Shown piece by piece: positions 16,792 through 25,946 of a stretch of DNA of 62,046 bases. The position numbers and the translations under genes are program-made. How positions within the stretch are numbered: position 1 is the stretch's first letter; each line of letters starts with the position of its first letter. The notes under the pieces are model-generated. The model had not been told where the DNA came from. It ran no database searches and was given only the letters and a program-made list of their open reading frames with translations. This DNA is from Caryophanales bacterium UBA1737. Its GTDB lineage: Bacteria > Bacillota_I > Bacilli_A > ML615J-28 > CAG-313. The stretch lies in contig DCIB01000006.1 in NCBI GenBank assembly GCA_002315915.1, positions 1 to 62,046 of the forward strand, written 5' to 3'.

Positions 16792-17125
16792 GGCAACCTC
16801 CTAACGATATTAATTTTACGTATTTTGGATAATCTGAACTAATTACTTCGTATGTATCAAATAAGTTTTTTAAAATTACTTGGACTAATTTTTTTGTTTG
16901 TTCATCGCTTAATTGATAATCCAAACATAAACGAAGAAATCCATTCTGTTCATTTTGTTCTAAATTAAACTTTTGATTAATTTTTTCTAAAAGATTAATT
17001 GTCGAAAATGTAACAGTTGTAATAGCACTACAAACTATATCACTACCTTTAGTAGCATATCCAGAGTGTCCATTAAGTTCAATTTCATTAATTAACTCAT
17101 CACTTTTAAAAATGATTGTAGTCAT
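16784..17125 (-). CDS. prp: Ribosomal-processing cysteine protease Prp
   Basis: A 113-residue YsxB-family cysteine protease that removes the N-terminal extension of L27 in Firmicutes. The catalytic pair is His20 in NGHSGYA and Cys32 in SDIVCSAIT, with the family spacing of 12 residues. The rest is an alpha/beta fold with no signal or membrane segment. It sits between rplU and rpmA, as in Bacillus and Staphylococcus, and its last codons (GGAGGT) double as the rpmA ribosome binding site. The presence of both protease and uncleaved-type L27 shows this maturation step is active here. Confidence 0.94.
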   Translation of the reverse strand: MTTIIFKSDELINEIELNGHSGYATKGSDIVCSAITTVTFSTINLLEKINQKFNLEQNEQNGFLRLCLDYQLSDEQTKKLVQVILKNLFDTYEVISSDYPKYVKLISLGGCHD

Positions 17126-17149
17126 TTAATATTTCCTTTACTGCTTTAA

Positions 17150-17482
17150 TTATTCAGCAGCTTCTTCAGCTTTAGCTTCTTTCTTTACTGAAATGTTTGC
17201 TATTCTAACAACAGTAAATGCTTGACGATGACCTTGTTTTTTACGTTCATTTTTCTTCGCTTTATACTTAAAAACAACGATCTTTTTTCCTAGGCCTTGT
17301 TTAACTACTTCACCAGTAACTTTTGCACCAGCAACAAATGGTGTACCCACTTTATCACCTACAAGTAATACTTGATCAAATGTAACTTTAGCGCCTACTT
17401 CAGCATCTAACTTTTCACAAACGATTTCGTCACCTTTTTCTGCACGGTATTGTTTACCGCCAACAACAAAGATTGCGTACAT
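17150..17482 (-). CDS. rplU: 50S ribosomal protein L21
   Basis: A 110-residue L21, which binds 23S rRNA in the large subunit. YAIFVVGGKQYRAEKGD at the N-terminus and the C-terminal YKAKKNERKKQGHRQAFT are canonical; a short Ala/Glu/Lys tail (KKEAKAEEAAE) extends beyond the usual end. GAGGAGGTG precedes ATG 17482. It is first in the rplU-prp-rpmA operon and has a leader of about 100 bases that is probably the L21 autoregulatory structure. Confidence 0.97.
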   Translation of the reverse strand: MYAIFVVGGKQYRAEKGDEIVCEKLDAEVGAKVTFDQVLLVGDKVGTPFVAGAKVTGEVVKQGLGKKIVVFKYKAKKNERKKQGHRQAFTVVRIANISVKKEAKAEEAAE

Positions 17483-17590
17483 GTATTAGCACCTCCTCAT
17501 AAAATTAAGACACGCCAGTAAAGTGATTAATTTAATAATTCTTAAATACTTTTTTTGTGCGGTTGCTTTGTATCCAAGATTCGCAACACT
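17483..17590 (-). promoter_or_regulatory. Putative L21 leader RNA
   Basis: About 105 bases separate the predicted transcription start from the rplU ATG, long for a compact genome. The minus strand has GTTGCGAATCTTGG, CAACCGCAC and CTGGCGTGTCTTA elements, the last resembling the Firmicutes L21 leader. I assign it by position and partial recall of the family; no structure model could be run. Confidence 0.45.
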
Positions 17591-17593
17591 ATT

Positions 17594-17622
17594 ATTATAT
17601 ACTATTTAACTATTTTATTCAA
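17594..17622 (-). promoter_or_regulatory. Sigma-A promoter of rplU operon
   Basis: Minus strand TTGAAT (17617-17622), 17-bp spacer, TATAAT (17594-17599). Predicted start about 17587. Confidence 0.7.
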
Positions 17623-17665
17623 AATAATTACTTACTAATTCTTTCTATAATAATTTAATATCAAA

Positions 17666-17698
17666 AAGACTCTAAGAATTATACTTAGAGTCTTTTAA
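17666..17698 (-). terminator. Intrinsic terminator of ppdK
   Basis: AAAAGACTCTAAG pairs exactly with CTTAGAGTCTTTT around a 7-base loop, 13 bases after the ppdK stop. Confidence 0.85.
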
Positions 17699-17711
17699 GG
17701 AAAAGAAAATG

Positions 17712-20336
17712 TTATTTTCTTGGGAATTTAATGTTAGCTTGTGCAGCTGCAAGTCTTGCAACAGGTACACGGAATGGAGAACATGAAACATAATCAAGTC
17801 CTGCTAAATGACAGAATTCAATTGATTCAGGGTCACCACCATGTTCACCACAGATACCACAATGTAAGTCGCTTCTTGTAGCACGACCAGCAGTAACTGC
17901 CATTTGAACAAGTTTACCAACACCATTTCTATCTAAATGAGCAAATGGATCTGATTCAAATACTTTCTTAGTATAGTAATCTTCTAAGAATTTACCTGCA
18001 TCATCACGAGAGAATCCAAATGTCATTTGTGTTAAGTCATTAGTACCAAAACTGAAGAATTCTGCTTCTTGAGCAATTTCATCAGCTGTTAATGCACCAC
18101 GTGGTATTTCAATCATTGTACCGAACTTATATTCGATTGTAACACCTTTTTCTTCCATAACTTTAGAAGCTGTAGCTTTTACTACTTCATGAACATAAGA
18201 TAATTCTTTTACAGAACCAACTAGAGGAATCATGATTTCAGGAATTACATGGTAACCTTCTTGGTTAACTTCGATAGCAGCTTCAATAACAGCTCTTGTT
18301 TGCATTTCTGCAATTTCAGGATATGTTATAGATAATCTTACACCACGATGACCTAACATTGGGTTAAATTCATGTAATCCATCACATGTAGCTTTTAATG
18401 TTTCAAATGGAATATTCATTTCATTTGCTAGTTCAGCTATTTCTTCATCAGTATGAGGTACAAATTCATGTAGAGGTGGATCTAAGTAACGTACAGTTAC
18501 ACTCTTTCCTTCTAATGCTTTATAAATACCTTTAAAGTCTTCACGTTGCATTGGTAATAGTTTTGCTAAAGCTTTCTTACGATCTTCAACTTTATCTGCA
18601 ACAATCATTTCACGAATAGCTTTAATTCTATCGCCTTCAAAGAACATATGTTCAGTACGGCATAGACCAACACCTTCAGCACCAAAGTCATTAGCAACTT
18701 TAGCATCACGTGGATTATCAGCATTAGTACGAACCTTTAACGCTCTATATTTATCTGCCCAATTCATAAGTGTAGCAAAGTCACCAGAAATTGTAGCATC
18801 AGTTGTAGCAATTACTTCGCCATAGATGTATCCTGTTGATCCATCAAAGCTAATCCAATCACCTTCAACATATTTTTTACCGTTTAATTCAACAGTTTTT
18901 GCTTCTTCGTCAATATGTGCTTCAGAACATCCAGCAACACATGGAGTTCCCATTCCACGAGCAACAACAGCTGCGTGAGATGTCATACCACCACGACCAG
19001 TAACGATACCTTGAGATGCAATCATACCTTCGATATCTTCTGGAGAAGTTTCCATACGAACTAGAATTACTTTTTTGCCATCAGCTTTCCAAGCTTTTGC
19101 TTCTTCTGCTGTAAATACAATTTGACCACAAGCAGCACCAGGTGAAGCAGGTAAACCTTTAGCAACAGGTTTTGCTGCTTTTAATGCAGCAGCATCAAAT
19201 CCTTTATGTAATAAAGAATTTAATTGATTTGGATCAACCATCATTACTGCTTCTTGTTCAGAAATTAAACCTTCTTTTTGCATATCAATAGCAATCTTTA
19301 ATGCAGCTTGAGCAGTACGTTTACCGTTACGACATTGTAACATGTATAAATGACCATCTTCAATAGTAAATTCCATATCTTGCATATCATGATAATGTTT
19401 TTCTAGAGTAGATGAAACAGTTTTGAATTGTTCATAAACAGCTGGATTATCTTCTTGTAGATGAGCAATTGGTTGAGGAGTTCTAATACCTGCAACAACG
19501 TCTTCACCTTGAGCATTAAATAGATATTCACCATATAATACATTTTCACCAGTAGATGGGTTACGAGAGAATGCAACACCTGTACCAGAAGTTGGTCCCA
19601 TATTACCAAATACCATTGATTGTACGTTTACAGCAGTTCCCCAAGAATAAGGAATATTATTTAAACGACGATAAACATTAGCACGATCATTATCCCATGA
19701 TCTAAATACAGCTTTAACAGCTTCAATTAATTGAACATTTGGATCTTGAGGAAAATCTTCACCTTTGATGTTTTTGTATGCAACTTTATATTTTGCAACA
19801 ATATCTTTTAAATCATCAGCAGTAAGATCTGTATCTTGTTTAGCGCCTACTTCAGCTTTTTTAGCATCTAAGATGTTTTCAAAATTAGATTTATCAATTT
19901 CCATAACAACATCAGAAAACATTTGGATAAATCTACGATATGAATCGTATGCCCAACGAGGGTTACCACTCTTTTTTGCAATAGCTTCTACTGCTACGTC
20001 ATTAATACCAAGGTTTAGAATAGTATCCATCATACCAGGCATTGATGCACGAGCGCCACTACGTACAGATACAAGTAATGGGTTAGAGTTATCACCAAAT
20101 TTCTTTCCTTGTTGTTCTTCTACAACATGTAATGCATCATAGATTTGATCAACTACTTCTTTGGCTAAAGTTCTTCCATCTTCATAGTATTTAGTACAAG
20201 CTTCAGTTGTAACTGTAAAACCATGAGGAACTGGTAAACCGATATTAGTCATTTCAGCAAGGTTAGCACCTTTACCGCCTAGAAGTTCACGCATCTTTGC
20301 ATTACCTTCTTTGAATAAATAAACAAATTTACTCAT
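17712..20336 (-). CDS. ppdK: Pyruvate, phosphate dikinase
   Basis: An 874-residue cytosolic enzyme interconverting pyruvate, ATP and phosphate with PEP, AMP and pyrophosphate. The N-terminal nucleotide-binding domain begins with FKEGNAKMRELLGGKGANLAEM; the swivelling domain carries the phosphorylated His in GGMTSHAAVVARGMG; the C-terminal PEP/pyruvate barrel has GAEGVGLCRTEHMFF and the CGICGEHGGDP catalytic-cysteine block. Full length. It is transcribed alone from its own promoter with a terminator, and no PPDK regulatory protein gene is adjacent. In anaerobes it usually runs toward pyruvate with PPi use, or toward PEP for gluconeogenesis; direction here cannot be told. Confidence 0.98.
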   Translation of the reverse strand: MSKFVYLFKEGNAKMRELLGGKGANLAEMTNIGLPVPHGFTVTTEACTKYYEDGRTLAKEVVDQIYDALHVVEEQQGKKFGDNSNPLLVSVRSGARASMPGMMDTILNLGINDVAVEAIAKKSGNPRWAYDSYRRFIQMFSDVVMEIDKSNFENILDAKKAEVGAKQDTDLTADDLKDIVAKYKVAYKNIKGEDFPQDPNVQLIEAVKAVFRSWDNDRANVYRRLNNIPYSWGTAVNVQSMVFGNMGPTSGTGVAFSRNPSTGENVLYGEYLFNAQGEDVVAGIRTPQPIAHLQEDNPAVYEQFKTVSSTLEKHYHDMQDMEFTIEDGHLYMLQCRNGKRTAQAALKIAIDMQKEGLISEQEAVMMVDPNQLNSLLHKGFDAAALKAAKPVAKGLPASPGAACGQIVFTAEEAKAWKADGKKVILVRMETSPEDIEGMIASQGIVTGRGGMTSHAAVVARGMGTPCVAGCSEAHIDEEAKTVELNGKKYVEGDWISFDGSTGYIYGEVIATTDATISGDFATLMNWADKYRALKVRTNADNPRDAKVANDFGAEGVGLCRTEHMFFEGDRIKAIREMIVADKVEDRKKALAKLLPMQREDFKGIYKALEGKSVTVRYLDPPLHEFVPHTDEEIAELANEMNIPFETLKATCDGLHEFNPMLGHRGVRLSITYPEIAEMQTRAVIEAAIEVNQEGYHVIPEIMIPLVGSVKELSYVHEVVKATASKVMEEKGVTIEYKFGTMIEIPRGALTADEIAQEAEFFSFGTNDLTQMTFGFSRDDAGKFLEDYYTKKVFESDPFAHLDRNGVGKLVQMAVTAGRATRSDLHCGICGEHGGDPESIEFCHLAGLDYVSCSPFRVPVARLAAAQANIKFPRK

Positions 20337-20379
20337 TTAATTTTCTTCTCCTTATAAAAATATTTTGTCTATTGACATT

Positions 20380-20408
20380 TACGTATGTTATTTTAGCATA
20401 AATACGTA
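20380..20408. promoter_or_regulatory. Inverted repeat across the ppdK promoter
   Basis: TACGTAT (20380-20386) and its exact complement ATACGTA (20402-20408) flank the -10 box symmetrically, which suggests an operator. No known regulator motif is recognised. Confidence 0.4.
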
Positions 20409-20418
20409 CTAATTACAA
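20390..20418 (-). promoter_or_regulatory. Promoter of ppdK
   Basis: Minus strand TTGTAA (20413-20418), 17-bp spacer, TAAAAT (20390-20395) preceded by TGc. The leader is about 50 bases. Confidence 0.55.
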
Positions 20419-20431
20419 CACTTATGTTTTA

Positions 20432-21115
20432 TTACTTGAATAAGTGATAAGTAGCATTTTCTTTACGTAAACTCGTATAAAAAGACCCTATTATTATATG
20501 ATCTAAAACTTCTATTTTTAAACTAGATCCCATTTTAATTACTTCTTGAGTACACATTAAATCAGCATTAGATGGAGTTGAATCACCACTAGGATGATTA
20601 TGCACTAATATAATTTTAGATGCTGTTAATTTAAAAGCCCATTTAAATATTGTTTTCGGATCTATTAGAGTCATATTAGTTCCACCATTAGATAATTCTT
20701 TAATACTTATTACATTATTTTTAATATCTAAATAAACAACATAAAACACTTCTTCTTTTAAATATTTACATTTTGGATAAAAATATTCATAAATACTATT
20801 CGAACTATTAAAACTAATATTATCTTTTTTAAAAGTAGCCATTCTTTTTCCAAGTTCAACAGCAGCTAAAATAGTTACAGCTTTTACTTTACCAACACCT
20901 TCTATCTCAGTTAACTCATTAACAGTAATACTTGATAAATCAGTAATATCTTCTAATAAATATAAAACACTTTTAGAAACTTCTAAAACATTTTTATTCT
21001 TAGTTCCTGTTGCAATTAATATCGCAAGCAACTCTGTGTTAGATAAACTAGAAACACCATCATGAAGTAATTTTTCTCTCGGACGCTCATAATAAGGAAC
21101 TTCTTTTAATAACAT
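20432..21115 (-). CDS. radC: RadC family JAB-domain protein
   Basis: A 227-residue RadC-family protein. The N-terminal helix-hairpin-helix region (ITVNELTEIEGVGKVKAVTILAA) is followed by a JAB/MPN+ metalloprotease-like domain with the JAMM-type motif HNHPSGDSTPSNAD. The family was once tied to DNA repair, but its cellular function is unproven. ATG 21115 is chosen because GGAG lies six bases before it; an in-frame ATG at 21127 overlaps that site. It follows folC after a terminator that straddles the folC stop codon, so it is transcribed either by readthrough or from a promoter inside folC. Confidence 0.93.
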   Translation of the reverse strand: MLLKEVPYYERPREKLLHDGVSSLSNTELLAILIATGTKNKNVLEVSKSVLYLLEDITDLSSITVNELTEIEGVGKVKAVTILAAVELGKRMATFKKDNISFNSSNSIYEYFYPKCKYLKEEVFYVVYLDIKNNVISIKELSNGGTNMTLIDPKTIFKWAFKLTASKIILVHNHPSGDSTPSNADLMCTQEVIKMGSSLKIEVLDHIIIGSFYTSLRKENATYHLFK

Positions 21116-21129
21116 AATTTTCTCCATAT

Positions 21130-21165
21130 AAAAAAGTAGTATTTAGGCATAAATACTACTTTTTT
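21130..21165 (-). terminator. Terminator overlapping the folC 3' end
   Basis: AAAAAAGTAGTATTTA pairs exactly across a four-base loop (arms 21130-21145 and 21150-21165), ending in a T-run on the minus strand. The folC stop codon TAG (21158-21156) and its last two lysine codons form the first arm. Confidence 0.85.
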
Positions 21166-22436
21166 AAGATTATATTTCTTGCTTCGCTGATTAAATATAA
21201 ACTTCCAATTATTAAAGTAAAATTAGTTGGATTATCATATAAGTATTCAATAGTATCAGATACATTATTAATTGAATATACTTTAGATTTGATATTGCAT
21301 TTTAATAGTTCAGATAAATCAACACTTCTTTCAAAGTTATATTTAGTAAGAATGATTTCACTTGCAAAATTATCAAGTTTAGAAATCATTTGTTGATAAT
21401 CTTTATCTTTAGAAAATGCAAGTACTAGTCTAATATCTTTTAGATTATTTAAATTTAAAAAATCTACTATTTGATTAATACAACCAATATTATGACCACC
21501 ATCTAAATATATTAATGGTTTAGATGAAATTTTTTCAAATCTTCCTGGCCAAAAAGTAGTTTTAATGCCTTCATATAATAATTCATATGAAATATTAAAA
21601 TTACTCTTTTTTTGCTGTAAAAATTGTAATACTTTTATTGCACAAACAGCATTTTCTACTTGATAAGTTCCTATTAAACTTGTTTCAAATATAGTGTTAT
21701 TCAACAAAAATTTATTTGATATTAAATCATTTTTTAAAATAGTTATATTTTCTTCATCCAAAAAATATACATCACTATTTAAAGTAGAGCAGTATTCTTT
21801 AATAATACTCTTTAAATGATTATCTTTTACAAATGTAAAAAGCGGAACATTTTGTTTAACAATGCCAAGTTTAGAATGTAGTATTTTTTCTAATGAATAG
21901 CCAAGTACATTTTGATGATCATAAGATACATTAGTAATTATAGAACAATATGGTAATATAATGTTTGTTGCGTCAAATTCACCACCTAAACCAGTCTCAA
22001 ATATTACGATATCAGGCTTTACATATTTAGTAAAATATATAAAGGAAACACATGTAATAAATTCAAAAAAAGATAAATCATCCATTAAATTATCTTTTAA
22101 ATAAAACATATTATCGTATAGATAATTTGATATTTCAAGTAGATCAAAATCACTAATAAATGAATTATTATATGTAATTCTTTCATTAAATTCTAATACA
22201 TGAGGAGATATAAAAGTACCTACATTTAAACCAGATTTAAGTAAACAATTTTTTAAGTAAGCAACAGTGCTGCCTTTTCCATTAGTTCCTGCTACATGAA
22301 TACATTTAATATCTTTAACGCTTATTTTTAATTTGCTCATTAGATAATTAACTTTATCTAATACGCAAATTTTTTTAAATCTTGGAAGTGCGTTTATCCA
22401 ATCAACAAGATTAGATACACTTACAAACTTATTCAT
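21156..22436 (-). CDS. folC: Folylpolyglutamate synthase / dihydrofolate synthase family ligase
   Basis: A 426-residue Mur-ligase-type enzyme adding glutamate to folates, and possibly to dihydropteroate. The P-loop IHVAGTNGKGSTVAYL is followed by ISPHVLEFNERI, FETGLGGEFDATN, NVSYDHQNVLG and the C-terminal YLDGGHNIGCINQI. Cytosolic, full length. It starts two bases before the valS stop with no visible ribosome binding site, so its translation probably depends on coupling to valS. The valS-folC pair is conserved in Firmicutes and both are under the valine T-box. Confidence 0.93.
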   Translation of the reverse strand: MNKFVSVSNLVDWINALPRFKKICVLDKVNYLMSKLKISVKDIKCIHVAGTNGKGSTVAYLKNCLLKSGLNVGTFISPHVLEFNERITYNNSFISDFDLLEISNYLYDNMFYLKDNLMDDLSFFEFITCVSFIYFTKYVKPDIVIFETGLGGEFDATNIILPYCSIITNVSYDHQNVLGYSLEKILHSKLGIVKQNVPLFTFVKDNHLKSIIKEYCSTLNSDVYFLDEENITILKNDLISNKFLLNNTIFETSLIGTYQVENAVCAIKVLQFLQQKKSNFNISYELLYEGIKTTFWPGRFEKISSKPLIYLDGGHNIGCINQIVDFLNLNNLKDIRLVLAFSKDKDYQQMISKLDNFASEIILTKYNFERSVDLSELLKCNIKSKVYSINNVSDTIEYLYDNPTNFTLIIGSLYLISEARNIILKK

Positions 22437-22437
22437 A

Positions 22438-25053
22438 TTAATATTTTTTTAAACTTTCAATTACTTGATTTAGTTGATCTTTATATGAATCTAGTTTTCG
22501 CTTTTCATCATCTATTTTTGCTTGGGGGGCTTTAGATATGAAATTAGGATTATTTAACATATTAGAAGAACGCTCTACTTCTTTTTCTAATTTTTCTTTT
22601 AATGATGTTAATTTTGCTATTTCTTCTTCTACATTAATTAAATCACCTAAAGGAACTATAATATTACAACTTTCTAATACTTCTGTAACGGCATTAGTTT
22701 TATAGTTTGATGCATCTAAAGTAACAATTAATTCTTCATAATTTGTAAACTTAATTAAATAATCATTATATTTTTCTTTGAAGTCATTATAATTAAATGA
22801 TGATGTTTGTTCGATTATTAATTTAATTGGCTTTGATGGAGCAGTATTCTTTGAAGCTCTTATGTTTCTTACACAAGTAATTATATTAATTAGTTTTATT
22901 ACACTTGATGAATCTTTTAATTCAAATTCTACTGTTGGCCAAGGTGATACCATAATTGATCCATCATAGAAATGAGAATATATTTCTTCAGTTACAAATG
23001 GCATAAATGGATGTAATAATTTAATAATAGCTGTTAAAATATATTTTAAAATAGCACATGTATTAATAATTTCATCGTGGTTATCACCATTAAATGTAAC
23101 TTTAGATAATTCTAGATACCATGAAGCAAAATCATTATATGTAAAATTATATATTAATCTTGCAACTTCACCTAGTTCATAGTCATCATAGAATTTATCT
23201 ACACCTTTAATTAATTTATTACAAGAATCTAATATCCAATTGTCTATATCTGAATTAATATTAATATTGATAGATTCATTATTATAACCGGCTTTATCTA
23301 AAGACATTTGAATAAAACGAGAAATATTCCAAATTTTATTAATATAGTTCCAGCTTGATGCCATCTTTTCTTTAGAGAATGTTAAATCTTGACCAGGTGT
23401 TGCGTTAGTTGTTAAGAAATAACGCATTGCATCACATCCATATTCATCAATTAAATCAAATGGATCAATACCATTACCTAATGATTTACTCATCTTTCGT
23501 CCTTTTTCATCACGAATTAATCCATGAATAAAGCAAGTTTTAAATGGACGTTCTTTCATAAAATGACGGCCTTGTAAAGCCATTCTAGATACCCAGAATG
23601 TAATAATATCATAACCTGTTACAAGACAATCTGTAGGGTAATATCTATCTAAAAGAGTTTTATCCTCTGGCCATCCAAGTGTTGAAAAAGGCCATAATGC
23701 ACTACTAAACCAAGTATCTAAGACATCTTCATCTTGTTCCCATCCATCTTCAGCAGGCGCTTCTTCTCCAACATATACTTCATCACCTTTATACCAAGCA
23801 GGAATTCTATGTCCCCACCACAATTGACGCGATACGCACCAATCTTGAACATCATCTACATCAAACCATTGAAGAATTGTTTTATTAAAACGCTCTGGAA
23901 CAAATTCAATTGCTGATTCTTCTTTTTGCATTTTTACAACGTCCTTAGCAAGAGGTTCCATTTTTACAAACCATTGTTTAGATAAACGAGGTTCTACTAT
24001 TACACCAGTTCTTTCACTATGACCTACTGAATGAATCATTTTTTCTATTTTAGGACAAAGACCAAGTTTTGTTAAATCTTCAACTACTTGTTTTCTACAT
24101 TCAAAACGATCTAATCCTTCATATTTACCAGCTAAATTATTCATTGTACCATCTTCATTCATACAAACTAATCTATCTAAATGATGACGATTTCCTACTT
24201 CAAAGTCATTAGGATCATGGGCAGGAGTTACTTTAACAACACCTGTACCAAAACCTATTTCAACATATTCATCAGCTATAACTTCAATAATTTTATTTGT
24301 TCCTGGAATATATACTTTTTTACCTATTACATCAGTATATCTTTCATCTTTAGGATTAACCATTAACGCAGTATCACCAAACATAGTTTCTGGACGAGTT
24401 GTTGCAATTTCTAATCCGCCATTACCGTCTACAAAAGGATAAATAAAATGATAGAAAGCACCTTCAATATCTTTATATTCAACTTCAACATTACTTAGTG
24501 CTGTTTTTGCTTCAATATCCCAGTTAATAATTTTTTCACCACGATATAAAAGGCCTTCGTTATATAAAGAAATAAATACTTTTTGTACAGCTTTTTGAAG
24601 TCCAGGATCAAGTGTAAAACGTTCTTTAGAATAATCAAGAGAAAGGCCTAATGCTCCCCATTGTTTTCTTATATATTCAGAATATTCTTTTTTCCAATCC
24701 CAAGCTACTTCTAAAAATTTTTCTCTACCTAAATCATATCTAGATATTCCTTGACTTTTAAGTTTAGCATCTATTTTTGCTTGAGTAGCAATACCAGCAT
24801 GATCCATACCAGGAAGCCATAAAGCATCATATCCTTGCATTCTTTTGCGACGAATAATAATATCTTGTAAAGTTGTATCCCAAGCATGTCCTAAATGTAG
24901 GTGCCCTGTTACATTTGGAGGAGGAATAACTATACAATATGGTTTTTTAGTTAAATCTCCACTTTTAAAATAACCTTCTTTTAACCATTCATCATATTTA
25001 CCTTTTTCAACAGATAAGTGATCATACTTTGGTTCCATTAATTCTTTTTTCAT
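22438..25053 (-). CDS. valS: Valine--tRNA ligase
   Basis: An 871-residue class I aminoacyl-tRNA synthetase charging tRNA-Val. The HIGH motif appears as PPPNVTGHLHLGHAWD and the KMSKS loop as GRKMSKSLGNGIDP; between them is the editing domain (TTRPETMFGDTA). An anticodon-binding domain and a C-terminal coiled-coil arm (about 800-871, rich in Lys and Glu) complete the protein. AAGGAG precedes ATG 25053. It is expressed from a promoter behind nadD through a T-box leader, so it should rise when uncharged tRNA-Val accumulates. folC follows directly. Confidence 0.98.
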   Translation of the reverse strand: MKKELMEPKYDHLSVEKGKYDEWLKEGYFKSGDLTKKPYCIVIPPPNVTGHLHLGHAWDTTLQDIIIRRKRMQGYDALWLPGMDHAGIATQAKIDAKLKSQGISRYDLGREKFLEVAWDWKKEYSEYIRKQWGALGLSLDYSKERFTLDPGLQKAVQKVFISLYNEGLLYRGEKIINWDIEAKTALSNVEVEYKDIEGAFYHFIYPFVDGNGGLEIATTRPETMFGDTALMVNPKDERYTDVIGKKVYIPGTNKIIEVIADEYVEIGFGTGVVKVTPAHDPNDFEVGNRHHLDRLVCMNEDGTMNNLAGKYEGLDRFECRKQVVEDLTKLGLCPKIEKMIHSVGHSERTGVIVEPRLSKQWFVKMEPLAKDVVKMQKEESAIEFVPERFNKTILQWFDVDDVQDWCVSRQLWWGHRIPAWYKGDEVYVGEEAPAEDGWEQDEDVLDTWFSSALWPFSTLGWPEDKTLLDRYYPTDCLVTGYDIITFWVSRMALQGRHFMKERPFKTCFIHGLIRDEKGRKMSKSLGNGIDPFDLIDEYGCDAMRYFLTTNATPGQDLTFSKEKMASSWNYINKIWNISRFIQMSLDKAGYNNESINININSDIDNWILDSCNKLIKGVDKFYDDYELGEVARLIYNFTYNDFASWYLELSKVTFNGDNHDEIINTCAILKYILTAIIKLLHPFMPFVTEEIYSHFYDGSIMVSPWPTVEFELKDSSSVIKLINIITCVRNIRASKNTAPSKPIKLIIEQTSSFNYNDFKEKYNDYLIKFTNYEELIVTLDASNYKTNAVTEVLESCNIIVPLGDLINVEEEIAKLTSLKEKLEKEVERSSNMLNNPNFISKAPQAKIDDEKRKLDSYKDQLNQVIESLKKY

Positions 25054-25083
25054 AATAAAACTCCTTATATTAATAAAATAAAA

Positions 25084-25336
25084 AGTCCCTTAAAGCAATA
25101 TTGCTTTAAAGGACGAAGAGACTTTTCCGTGGTACCACCTTTATTTAGAATAGTAAAACTATTCCCTTATTATACTTTGTAACGTAAAGTGATACGGATA
25201 AAACTACTATTATTTCATTTTATCTTCTCCTAGGCTACCTTCATTAAATAAATTGTTATTCTTTCACCGACCGAATAATCTCTAATTTCTTTTATTTAAT
25301 TACTCTTCCTATTCTTAGAATTTATACTTCATTGAT
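25084..25336 (-). promoter_or_regulatory. T-box riboswitch of valS, specifier GUA (Val)
   Basis: The minus strand contains the T-box core AAGGTGGTACCACGG (antiterminator bulge binding the tRNA acceptor end, within 25122-25142) and, before it, stem I. In stem I ATTAAATAAA pairs with TTTATTTAAT, and below it AGTA faces GAAG-GTA-G, the loop-E/specifier arrangement; the codon read is GTA (25237-25239), valine. An intrinsic terminator follows. With too little charged tRNA-Val the antiterminator forms and valS is transcribed. Confidence 0.92.
25087..25113 (-). terminator. T-box attenuator terminator
   Basis: CCTTTAAAGCAATA on the minus strand pairs with TATTGCTTTAAAGG, then GACTTTTTATTTT. It is the regulated terminator of the valS leader. 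Confidence 0.88.
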
Positions 25337-25342
25337 AAATTA

Positions 25343-25351
25343 ATTATATCA
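25343..25351 (-). promoter_or_regulatory. Extended -10 promoter of valS leader
   Basis: Minus strand TGATATAAT a few bases after the nadD stop; predicted start about 25336, at the 5' end of the T-box. The -35 region is weak. Confidence 0.55.
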
Positions 25352-25364
25352 AAATTATTATAGA

Positions 25365-25946
25365 TTATTTACTTTTTACACTTTTAATATATAGATTATT
25401 ACTTTCAATATAATTAAATACTTCAGCAGATACAACGCTTTTATCAAATTTTTCTCGAAACATAGATGCAGAAACATTTGGGATATTAATATTTTTTACT
25501 ATATTAAAATGATTAACATATAAAGATAATGATGGATTATTTATTATTTTATTATAAACATCATTATTATTCCCTCTATCAAATACTAAAAAATTATTAT
25601 TTTTTAGTAAATCTTTATAATTCATCCATTCAGTTAAAGTATCTATACAATCATCTCCGATTACATATGTAGGATGATTATAATAATTTAAGACCTTGTA
25701 TACACCTTTAAATTTATGAAAAATTGAATAATATGATATCTTAACATTATTATAATTTTTACAAACTATTTTTAACATATCTATTCTATTTTTAATAGAT
25801 ATTAAACTCTTATCATGAAAATTATAATCATTACCATTAGGTAATATTATTACTTTGTCATAATTAATAGATAAATATTTAATAATTTCTTCATGAGCAA
25901 TAGTTACAGGATTAAATGATCCACCAAATAAACATATTTTATTCAT
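25365..25946 (-). CDS. nadD: Nicotinate-nucleotide adenylyltransferase
   Basis: A 193-residue nucleotidyltransferase joining nicotinate mononucleotide and ATP into deamido-NAD. The N-terminal FGGSFNPVTIAHEEI is the (H/T)xGH-type dinucleotide-binding motif with His17 visible in AHEE; GDDCIDTLTEWMNYKDLL and the C-terminal VSASMFREKFD (IS-x-T/S-x-x-R motif) are typical. A HD-domain protein (YqeK) often follows nadD but is absent here. It overlaps rsmH by 8 bases and shares its promoter. Confidence 0.92.
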   Translation of the reverse strand: MNKICLFGGSFNPVTIAHEEIIKYLSINYDKVIILPNGNDYNFHDKSLISIKNRIDMLKIVCKNYNNVKISYYSIFHKFKGVYKVLNYYNHPTYVIGDDCIDTLTEWMNYKDLLKNNNFLVFDRGNNNDVYNKIINNPSLSLYVNHFNIVKNINIPNVSASMFREKFDKSVVSAEVFNYIESNNLYIKSVKSK

